Of a stretch of 17,027 nt of DNA, positions 8,913 through 14,198 are shown piece by piece. The position numbers were made by a program, and so were the translations under genes. Source of the stretch: JAKPCT01 sp029553165 (GTDB lineage Bacteria; Bacillota; UBA4882; UBA8346); assembly GCA_035359995.1 (NCBI GenBank), contig DAORZT010000054.1, forward strand, positions 1 through 17,027, read 5' to 3'. Position 1 is the stretch's first letter; the number at the start of each line of letters is the position of its first letter. The notes under the pieces are model-generated. The model had not been told where the DNA came from. It made no database searches and was given only the letters and a program-made list of their open reading frames with translations.

Positions 8913-9566
8913 GTGAATAGTGAATTTTTAAGATTGTTTATAATCGAAGACCAGGCTAACTGGCAGAATATGATCACCAAGCATTTAAATGAGGCGGCGG
9001 ATTTTTTGGTGGTCGGGATTGCAGAAACCGTTGAACAAGCAATTAAGATGGGGAAAATATTGGATTATGATTTTGCGATTATTGATTTGCAATTGGACCT
9101 GACTGAAGAAGATGGGTTTGAAGTATTCAAAGAATTAAAGAAATATAAGGATTTTCAACCGATTTTTCTAACCAGCAATCAGTCTCCAAGTACAGTATAC
9201 AATTCATTTTTATATGGAGGGTACTCCTACATTCCCAAAAACTATATCAGTGTGTTGCCCCAGACAATACGGTTTTTGAAAGATAATCCAGTACCAAGCC
9301 TGATTACGAATGCGGTGCACAGTAAATTGAAGGAGTTTCAGTTATCGGACCTGACTGCAGCGGAGAAGGTTGTCTTTGATGAATTAAAACAAGGGTTAAA
9401 ACCGAAAGAGATCTCCGAGAAGCTTAATATTTCTCTTTATACAGTGCGCTCGCATATTAAAAATGTCCTGAAGAAATTGGGCCTGAAGAACTATCAGGAA
9501 GCGTTAAGAAAACTGTATTATGAAGATGAGGTCGTTGTCCGTCCCAAGGAGCTGAAGAATTCGTAA
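8913..9566 (+). CDS. NarL/LuxR-type response regulator
   Basis: It starts at GTG 8913, two bases after the NRPS stop, with GGGGGG (8901-8906) as ribosome binding site, so it is clearly in the NRPS operon. The receiver domain spans residues ~6-125, with acidic pair E12/D13, phospho-acceptor D58 (FAIIDLQL), T87/S88 switch and K109. It is followed by a LuxR/GerE helix-turn-helix at ~148-205 (LTAAEKVVFDELKQGLKPKE, then ISLYTVRSHIKNVLKKLGL). It should be a DNA-binding transcription factor activated by phosphorylation. The obvious partners are the kinase at 2174 or the Spo0B-like protein at 9800. LuxR-type regulators usually pair with HisKA_3 kinases, whereas the upstream kinase looks HisKA-like, so the pairing is inferred from position only. 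Length (217 aa) is normal for the family. Confidence 0.92.
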   Translation: MNSEFLRLFIIEDQANWQNMITKHLNEAADFLVVGIAETVEQAIKMGKILDYDFAIIDLQLDLTEEDGFEVFKELKKYKDFQPIFLTSNQSPSTVYNSFLYGGYSYIPKNYISVLPQTIRFLKDNPVPSLITNAVHSKLKEFQLSDLTAAEKVVFDELKQGLKPKEISEKLNISLYTVRSHIKNVLKKLGLKNYQEALRKLYYEDEVVVRPKELKNS

Positions 9567-9623
9567 GTCCTGGATAAAGATAGCAAATATGGAATTTTTT
9601 TCATTATATTTTATTATTAGAAT

Positions 9624-9656
9624 AAAATTAGGTATATTTTTATACCTAATTTTTAT
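9624..9656 (+). terminator. Terminator of the NRPS operon
   Basis: A perfect 13-bp stem (AAAATTAGGTATA with TATACCTAATTTT) surrounds a TTTT loop and is followed by T-rich sequence. It lies 58 nt after the response-regulator stop. A smaller related hairpin (GGTAT-aaagc-ATACC) follows at ~9674-9688. Confidence 0.75.
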
Positions 9657-9694
9657 TTGGCAATCAAAAAATGGGTATAAAGCATACCTAAAAT

Positions 9695-9722
9695 TTGGCT
9701 GATGCAAAAAAATGGTTATTAT
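9695..9722 (+). promoter_or_regulatory. Possible promoter of the Spo0B-like gene
   Basis: TTGGCT (9695-9700) and TATTAT (9717-9722) are separated by 16 bp, 4/6 and 5/6 matches to the vegetative consensus. The -10 overlaps a pair of direct repeats AATGGTTA (9711-9718, 9730-9737) and an inverted repeat TTATTA-TTTT-TAATAA. The preceding terminator supports a separate transcript starting here. Confidence 0.35.
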
Positions 9723-9799
9723 TTTTAATAATGGTTAAACTTGAGAAAATCAATTACAATTAAGGTAAACAAAGAGATAAAAATTCGAAGGTGATCTGG

Positions 9800-10570
9800 T
9801 TGTTGGAACAATTACTGTTGTTTGTTTGGATGACAAAGACCAATCCGGAATTTCAGTTAATAATTTTGCTGTTTTTTGGAGTAACTTTTGTGATTGCTGG
9901 TTTTGGTTGTTACTATATCTTTAAAGCAATTTATGATCGGTATTTGCATCAGCAACTGATGATGTGTGAAATAAAACATAGCGTGCGATTGATTGAGACA
10001 TTATACAGTGAACGGCATGAATATCAAAATAGTTTGCAGGTTATGAAAAATATGGCTGCTATCGGAGCAACTAAAGAATTAGAGTTATACATGGCAAATA
10101 TGATTAAAAAGATAATGAACACCAGTGGCTACACCCGGATTAAGGATCCGGTTTTGACTGCCGCAATCATGGCCTATCAGGCTAAAGCAAAAGAGTATAA
10201 TATTTTAGTGAATGTTAATTGTACCACTGGTCTGAATAATTTTGTTGAACGGGCAGTTAAGATTGGAGCAGTCTTTAATCGCTGTATGGATTTGTTGTTG
10301 GAAAATATGACTACTGTCAAAGGAAGTGGCGACGAAATTCAAATTGATATTCAAGAAGAACAGGGTTGTTACATATTTGATTTTAAAACAGCAGGAGAAG
10401 TTGTCTTTACAAATATTAAAAATTTAATAGATGCAAAGACAACTGATAAAGCTGAAATGTTAAATAAAATCGCTGCTTTAGAGACGGAGATCAAGGAGTT
10501 AAAAGGGAGTTTTTATCCGGTGATTTATAATGAACGGATTTTAAGATTGAAGTTGGTCATTGAGAAATGA
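9800..10570 (+). CDS. Membrane-anchored Spo0B-like phosphotransfer protein
   Basis: The start is taken as TTG 9800, four bases after GAAGGTGAT, the same arrangement as the 81-aa gene; GTG 9791 is inside that ribosome binding site. The protein has 256 aa. One TM segment spans residues ~19-42 (LIILLFFGVTFVIAGF). A Spo0B-type helical-hairpin region follows, with LIETLYSERHEYQNSLQVMK, where H73 matches the phosphorylatable His of Spo0B/CitA-type kinases. The C-terminal ~110 residues are a degenerate ATPase-like domain: a CMDLLLENM stretch sits where the N-box should be, but no DxGxG or GxGxG box follows. It probably cannot bind ATP and would relay phosphate rather than generate it, like Spo0B (inference). 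It is alone after a terminator, next to the NRPS operon. The product family is clear in the His region, less so in the C-terminus. Confidence 0.7.
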   Translation: MLEQLLLFVWMTKTNPEFQLIILLFFGVTFVIAGFGCYYIFKAIYDRYLHQQLMMCEIKHSVRLIETLYSERHEYQNSLQVMKNMAAIGATKELELYMANMIKKIMNTSGYTRIKDPVLTAAIMAYQAKAKEYNILVNVNCTTGLNNFVERAVKIGAVFNRCMDLLLENMTTVKGSGDEIQIDIQEEQGCYIFDFKTAGEVVFTNIKNLIDAKTTDKAEMLNKIAALETEIKELKGSFYPVIYNERILRLKLVIEK

Positions 10571-10573
10571 AGA

Positions 10574-10915
10574 TTAATCGTCACAAAGCGGATTAATGAG
10601 CAGGTTTAATCCGGTTATGATTAACACTGTTAAGAAAGCATTCCCAAAGCCGTCTACTTTTAAACCGGGTAATAAGAAGTCGGTGATCAGGATCATCCAA
10701 GTGTTAACGATCAATGTAAATATTCCCAGTGTCAGTATGTTGATTGGTAAAGTCAGTAACAATAAAATCGGACGTAATAGCAGATTAACCAATCCGAGGA
10801 TAACTCCGGCGAACAGGCCGGCTTCAAATGACTTGAGGCTGATTCCCGGAATATAGGTAGCGGCAATGTAAAAACCAACAATATTTATTAGTCATCTTAG
10901 AAACTGTTTACGCAT
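10574..10915 (-). pseudogene. YvlD-like (Phage_holin_4_2) membrane protein with nonsense codon 8
   Basis: Minus-strand ATG 10915-10913 follows GAAAGAGG. The frame opens MRKQFLR, meets TGA (10894-10892), then continues in the same frame LINIVGFYIAATYIPGISLK to a normal end at 10574. The rest matches the YvlD/Phage_holin_4_2 family of four-helix membrane proteins, with LRPILLLLTLPINILTLGIF and LPGLKVDGF as typical motifs. Total length is 113 codons, usual for the family. The family normally has Trp at the stop position (LRWLIN), so a single TGG-to-TGA change explains it. Other genes here use TGA as a true stop, so recoding is unlikely. Translation could restart from TTG 10792 and give a 72-aa protein lacking the first helices. 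It is the last gene of the minus-strand operon, 12 nt after its neighbour. Confidence 0.8.
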
Positions 10916-10927
10916 TTTTAGCCTCTT

Positions 10928-11233
10928 TCAAATTAATTTAATCGCAATTTTAAGCTCGTCTACTTCAATATCAGCTATTTCCAATTTTCCATAATTGCAC
11001 ATAGTATCAATTAACTCTTTTATAATATTAATTATTGCAATGATTTTTTCATGGAAGAAAAAGTTTTTACCATTATTTCTCTCTGGACTTAGCAGTGCGA
11101 TAACGTTAATCAAACTAGCAGTTGCTTCCAGGAGGTCTTTAAAAACAAATAGTGTAACAGGAAACGGAATCATTATACCATTCTTCAATTTAAGCTGGAT
11201 CAACATCCAATTACTGCGTCGGTTAATCAACAT
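10928..11233 (-). CDS. 101-aa protein of the DUF2089/SHOCT-like operon, function unknown
   Basis: The start ATG 11233 overlaps the 3' end of the SHOCT-like gene by 11 nt, implying translational coupling. An alternative ATG at 11206 would give MLIQLKLKNG, closer to what one expects for a beta-strand start. The protein has a beta-like N-terminus (LIQLKLKNGIMIPFPVTLFV), helical segments around EATASLINVIALL and KIIAIINIIKELIDTM, and an acidic strand-like end (LEIADIEVDELKIAIKLI). No TM segment or signal peptide is convincing. Small proteins with this shape sit downstream of YvlB-like genes in other Bacillota, but I know of no assigned role. Its stop overlaps the ribosome binding site of the YvlD-like gene. 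Confidence 0.65.
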   Translation of the reverse strand: MLINRRSNWMLIQLKLKNGIMIPFPVTLFVFKDLLEATASLINVIALLSPERNNGKNFFFHEKIIAIINIIKELIDTMCNYGKLEIADIEVDELKIAIKLI

Positions 11234-11645
11234 ATACTTCTACCTTAATCCTTCCGTCGGTTTCGTCGTCAACTTCTAAATCAACCAGTTTTTCATCTAA
11301 AAGTCCTTGGTCGATCAAGGTGACAATCTCATTAATGTCGATTTTTGAGAGATCAATCCCTTTTTTCTCCATCTCTTTACGTGCTTCTTCCGGAATAAAA
11401 CCAATACTTAATGAGGCAAATTTTGAAGCTACTTTTACCAGGCTTAAGGGTAAGTTGACATTGATTTTTTTAACTTTGTCACCTGTTACTCTCACTCGTA
11501 AAAATCTTTGTCCGGAAGGAGTGACTGATTGCGAATTGACCTTTTCTGCACCTTCGGACAAAGCGCTTAAGAGTTCAAAACCTTCCGTGGCAGTAATCTT
11601 TTTCTCCTCAATCATCTGTAGAATCTTTAATCTTTCTTCACTCAT
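11223..11645 (-). CDS. SHOCT-like / YvlB N-terminal-like protein
   Basis: A 140-aa protein starting at ATG 11645 behind GGAGG, 20 nt after the DUF2089 gene. Residues ~4-32 (ERLKILQMIEEKKITATEGF then ELLSAL) form the short two-helix SHOCT-like motif found at the N-terminus of YvlB/LiaX-type proteins. Residues ~45-68 are strand-rich (FLRVRVTGDKVKKINVNLP). A helical part with EEARKEMEKKGIDLSKIDIN follows, then an acidic LVDLEVDDETDGRIKVEVYV end. The long DUF4097 beta-helix of full YvlB is absent. It is probably cytoplasmic. Its partners suggest the envelope-stress type of operon to which YvlB/YvlD belong in Bacillus (family knowledge); a direct function is not known. Confidence 0.8.
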   Translation of the reverse strand: MSEERLKILQMIEEKKITATEGFELLSALSEGAEKVNSQSVTPSGQRFLRVRVTGDKVKKINVNLPLSLVKVASKFASLSIGFIPEEARKEMEKKGIDLSKIDINEIVTLIDQGLLDEKLVDLEVDDETDGRIKVEVYVD

Positions 11646-11665
11646 CAGGATTCCTCCTTAATAGT

Positions 11666-12037
11666 TTATCGCTTTCGTAATTGTTTCAGAGCTTCTTGGG
11701 GTGTAATTTCGCCGTTTTCTAATGCGGTTAGGATATTAAGGCGACTGTTTGCCAGGTCGTCTGATTGTTCAACCTGAAAACCTAAAGCTTCAATAACATT
11801 ATCGAGTCGATTGCGGACGGTTGGATACGATATTCTTAATTCTTTTTCGACGTCTTTTATGTTGCCGCGGCATTTGATAAACACTTCAATAAATTCAAGT
11901 TGTTCCGGTGGTAGACGGCAAAACTTACAAAAATCAAATTCCCCTTCTAAACGGGTTTGACAGTGTCCGCAGCTAAGACGGGTAATATTTAACTTTGCGT
12001 CGCAGACGGGACATGTTCCAGGTGCTCGACGTTTCAT
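11666..12037 (-). CDS. DUF2089 zinc-ribbon / HTH protein
   Basis: The start ATG 12037 follows AAAGGAG, and the protein has 123 aa, normal for DUF2089. Three Cys pairs (C9/C12, C23/C26, C37/C40) form a probable zinc ribbon. They are followed by a helix-turn-helix (NIKDVEKELRISYPTVRNRL, residues ~60-80) and a C-terminal SHOCT-like helix pair (LNILTALENGEITPQEAL). The HTH region makes a DNA-binding regulator likely, plausibly of its own operon. It is the first gene of the four-gene minus-strand operon and has a near-consensus promoter and a large inverted repeat upstream. The C-terminal motif resembles the N-terminus of the next protein, which hints that the two interact or share a ligand (inference). 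Confidence 0.9.
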   Translation of the reverse strand: MKRRAPGTCPVCDAKLNITRLSCGHCQTRLEGEFDFCKFCRLPPEQLEFIEVFIKCRGNIKDVEKELRISYPTVRNRLDNVIEALGFQVEQSDDLANSRLNILTALENGEITPQEALKQLRKR

Positions 12038-12071
12038 GAGGACTCCTTTGTAAATTAAGTTATTTAATATT

Positions 12072-12099
12072 ATTTTATTTCTTAAGTTAAAAATGTCAA
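12072..12099 (-). promoter_or_regulatory. Promoter of the DUF2089 operon
   Basis: On the minus strand, a perfect TTGACA (12099-12094) is followed by a 16-bp spacer and TAAAAT (12077-12072). Transcription would begin near 12065, leaving a leader of about 28 nt before the DUF2089 start. This is the best vegetative-type promoter in the window. Confidence 0.65.
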
Positions 12100-12118
12100 T
12101 AATAAAATTAATAAAATT

Positions 12119-12155
12119 AATATTATAATTAATATAATTAATTAATTATAATATT
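12119..12155. repeat. Perfect 15-bp inverted repeat in the divergent intergenic region
   Basis: AATATTATAATTAAT (12119-12133) and its exact reverse complement (12141-12155) are separated by 7 bp. It lies 20 bp upstream of the -35 box of the DUF2089 promoter and before the divergent protease gene. It contains TATAAT on each strand. It could be an operator, an UP-element-like site or a cruciform-prone region; every base is A or T. Confidence 0.5.
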
Positions 12156-12278
12156 CTTTAAGTAAAGACTGGAGTTGCTGAGTGATAAAGGATGGAATGA
12201 CTGAAATTTCAAGAGGGATCAAAGTATTCTAAAGTTATTTTCAGGGATAATAAAATAAAAAACTGCTTGGGGGTTACA

Positions 12279-12968
12279 ATGTTTTATTGGTTGCTGTTAA
12301 TTTTAGCTTCGATCGGGCCGGGACTAATCTGGTTGTGGTTTTTTTACCGCTTGGACCGTTATGAACCCGAGCCTCCGAAATTAATCTTGAAACTGTTCTT
12401 CGCCGGTATACTGCTGGTTATTCCGGCGGGATTATTGGAACAGTTCTGGCGTCCGCAGTTGTTGTTGTCGATTCAAAACGGTAATTGGGTAAATTCTTTA
12501 GTGTTAGCATTTGTAATTGTCGCTTTGATTGAAGAAGGATTGAAGACCGGTTTTTTATGGTGGATCATTGGTAAAAATGAAAATTTAAACGAGCCGGTTG
12601 ACGGGATAATCTATGGTATAACTTTGGGTTTGGGTTTTGCTTCATTAGAAAATATGTTATGGGCACGGATCTTTGGTTTCGGTGTTGCTGCCTTAAGAGC
12701 GGTAGTTACTACGTTGGCGCATGCTTCATTTTCTGGTTGGGCCGGACATTATATTGCCAGATTTAGAACTCAAGGTTCGGACCGTCCAACATTGATTTGG
12801 TCCGGTTTTTTAGTTGCCTGGGTAAGTCATGGACTCTATGATTTTTTTCTGTTTTTAAGAAGGCCATGGGCTTCGGTATTTGCATTTATACTGATCGTAA
12901 GTTTATTATTCCGGCTTTATCAGGTGATCCAGTTTCAGGTTGCCAAATCTCCCTTTAAGAAACCATGA
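12279..12968 (+). CDS. PrsW-family intramembrane metalloprotease
   Basis: The start is ATG 12279, since TTGGGGG (12267-12273) serves as the ribosome binding site; a TTG at 12267 is therefore not the start. The protein has 229 aa with about seven hydrophobic helices. Signature motifs of PrsW/CAAX-like membrane proteases are present: DRYEPEP after the first helix, ALIEEGLK (EE pair), GLGFASLEN, a His-containing AHASFSGWAGHY and SHGLYDF. These supply the Glu and His residues used for metal binding. In Bacillus, PrsW performs site-1 cleavage of the anti-sigma factor RsiW; the substrate here is unknown and no anti-sigma gene is nearby. The gene is divergent from the DUF2089 operon. No -35/-10 could be fixed for it. 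Confidence 0.9.
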   Translation: MFYWLLLILASIGPGLIWLWFFYRLDRYEPEPPKLILKLFFAGILLVIPAGLLEQFWRPQLLLSIQNGNWVNSLVLAFVIVALIEEGLKTGFLWWIIGKNENLNEPVDGIIYGITLGLGFASLENMLWARIFGFGVAALRAVVTTLAHASFSGWAGHYIARFRTQGSDRPTLIWSGFLVAWVSHGLYDFFLFLRRPWASVFAFILIVSLLFRLYQVIQFQVAKSPFKKP

Positions 12969-13053
12969 AATAAATCATTGGGTTAAGGCATACTTGCTTT
13001 CTGGACGCTCTTCAGCTATACTTTAATATTATAATCTTTTTTAAAACAATTGT

Positions 13054-13070
13054 CCGAAATGATATTTCGG
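13054..13070 (+). promoter_or_regulatory. Hairpin between protease and yebC genes
   Basis: A perfect 7-bp stem CCGAAAT-gat-ATTTCGG, extendable by imperfect pairing of flanking AAACAATT with AATTTGTTT. There is only a weak T-rich tail (GCTAATTTGTTTG). It may terminate the protease transcript or belong to the yebC leader. Confidence 0.4.
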
Positions 13071-13081
13071 GCTAATTTGTT

Positions 13082-13123
13082 TGTCTAAAGGAATTCTAGT
13101 GGTAAGCACCATACCTTTGGACA
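13082..13123 (+). promoter_or_regulatory. Structured leader of the yebC gene
   Basis: The outer arms TGTCTAAAGG (13082-13091) and CCTTTGGACA (13114-13123) pair with one U-G wobble. Inside, GTGGT-aagc-ACCAT forms a second stem. The structure ends 29 nt before the ATG. The GGACA of the right arm could instead pair with TGTCC at 13051-13055, giving two exclusive folds. No known riboswitch class was recognised. Confidence 0.4.
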
Positions 13124-13152
13124 GAGATCTTGGATAGGGGAGCGTCGAAACG

Positions 13153-13896
13153 ATGTCAGGGCATTCTAAGTGGTCGACTATTAAACGAAAAAAGGAAAAA
13201 ACCGATCAGCAACGGGCAAGTATCTTTACCAAAGTCACTCGGGAAATCATCGTTGCTGCCAAAGCCGGAGGTGGGGATCCTGATAATAATTTTCGGCTGC
13301 GGATGGCAATTCTTAAAGCCAAAGAAGTAAACATGCCGAATGATAATATTCAACGGGCGATTAAACGGGGGACGGGGCAATCCGAGAGTGATAATTACGA
13401 AGAAACCTTTTATGAAGGTTATGGTCCTGCCGGAGTCGCTGTATTGGTGCAAGTACTTACAGATAACCGCAATCGTACTGCCAGTGAAATGCGTTATATT
13501 TTTTCGCGAAATAATGGTAACCTTGGTGAAGCAGGCTGTGTTGCCTGGATGTTTGATACTAAGGGTTTAATCACTGTTGAGAATGAAAGTACCAATAGAA
13601 CTGAGGAAGAGATGTTTGAGCTGGCCATTGAAGCCGGTGCCGAAGATCTCCAAAACAATAGTGAATTTTATGAAATCTATACTGCAGCAACCGATTTGGA
13701 TGCAGTCCGGCAATTGATTGAACAAAATGGAATTGCCATCAAATCAGCCGAATTAACTAAAGTTCCACAAAATACAATAGAGGTTTCCGGAGAACAAGCG
13801 CAACAGGTTATTAAATTAATTGAGGCTTTAGAAGATAATGATGATGTGCAAAATGTATATTCCAATGCTGATATTCCGGATGAGGAACTGGAGTGA
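13153..13896 (+). CDS. yebC: YebC/TACO1 family protein
   Basis: A 247-aa protein of normal family length. It opens with the hallmark MSGHSKWSTIKRKKEKTDQQ, then IFTKVTREIIVAAKAGGGDP, NMPNDNIQRAIKRGTG, YEGYGPAGVAVLV, TDNRNRTASEMRYIFSRNNG and NLGEAGCVAWMFD, all conserved in the family. The start ATG 13153 is preceded by AGGGGAG, about 10 nt away. Family members were annotated as transcriptional regulators. Work on TACO1 and bacterial YebC points to ribosome-associated translation, notably relief of stalling at proline-rich stretches (family knowledge). In many genomes yebC sits beside ruvC/ruvAB, but not here. It is preceded by a structured leader and followed by a separate small transcription unit. 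Confidence 0.96.
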   Translation: MSGHSKWSTIKRKKEKTDQQRASIFTKVTREIIVAAKAGGGDPDNNFRLRMAILKAKEVNMPNDNIQRAIKRGTGQSESDNYEETFYEGYGPAGVAVLVQVLTDNRNRTASEMRYIFSRNNGNLGEAGCVAWMFDTKGLITVENESTNRTEEEMFELAIEAGAEDLQNNSEFYEIYTAATDLDAVRQLIEQNGIAIKSAELTKVPQNTIEVSGEQAQQVIKLIEALEDNDDVQNVYSNADIPDEELE

Positions 13897-13921
13897 AAGC
13901 AGATTACCAAAATTATTTTGC

Positions 13922-13950
13922 TTGACGGGACCAATTAGGTGTGTTACCAT
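13922..13950 (+). promoter_or_regulatory. Promoter of the 34-aa ORF unit
   Basis: TTGACG (13922-13927), a 17-bp spacer and TACCAT (13945-13950) give 5/6 and 4/6 consensus matches. An inverted repeat AATTAGGT (13933-13940) / ACCTAATT (13971-13978) overlaps the spacer and probable start point and could be an operator. Confidence 0.5.
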
Positions 13951-14004
13951 AAATTACAATTAAAATATGGACCTAATTATAAAAACTACGAAAGGAGATT
14001 AACA

Positions 14005-14109
14005 ATGGATTATATTAGATATGAACAACTTAAACAACTTAATCGACCAAACAAATGCATTGGCTTAATCTCCGTAGATGATTGTCGAAAATTGCAGTAT
14101 GGACCATAA
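14005..14109 (+). CDS. 34-aa microprotein of unknown function
   Basis: ATG 14005 follows AAAGGAG (13991-13997) at a good 7-8 nt spacing, and TAA is at 14107-14109. The peptide begins MDYIRYEQLKQLNRPNKCIG and ends RKLQYGP, with two Cys residues (18 and 27) and no TM segment. It has its own promoter upstream and a strong terminator 35 nt downstream, so it looks like a complete short gene rather than a shadow of a neighbour. It could be a functional small protein, a leader peptide for rtcB, or a small RNA with a fortuitous ORF. No homology was recognised. It explains most of the 300-bp gap between the yebC and rtcB genes. Confidence 0.5.
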   Translation: MDYIRYEQLKQLNRPNKCIGLISVDDCRKLQYGP

Positions 14110-14143
14110 CGATCTTTTATGAGATGACTTACTTTTGAAACGT

Positions 14144-14182
14144 GCGGTTAAGTCCAATTCAGACGGATTTAACCGCTTTTTT
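14144..14182 (+). terminator. Terminator between the 34-aa ORF and rtcB
   Basis: The stem GCGGTTAAgTCC / GGAtTTAACCGC (one internal mismatch) has loop AATTCAGAC and is followed by six Ts (14177-14182). It ends five bases before the rtcB ribosome binding site, so rtcB either has little leader of its own or is expressed by read-through. Confidence 0.85.
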
Positions 14183-14198
14183 GATCAAGGAGTGAATT

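Noticed and set aside
10573..10597. Terminator between the Spo0B-like gene and the YvlD-like gene (ATTAATC...GATTAAT hairpin)
   Set aside because: The stem is short with a long loop and there is no T-tract on either strand; it also lies within the 3' end of the YvlD-like frame.
10596..10856. Plus-strand 86-aa frame opposite the YvlD-like gene
   Set aside because: It has no ribosome binding site and lies antisense to a recognisable membrane-protein family; it is a shadow.
10892..10894. TGA read as tryptophan (alternative genetic code) or selenocysteine
   Set aside because: TGA is the stop of several intact genes here, TGG is used for Trp, and no selenocysteine context is expected in this membrane-protein family.
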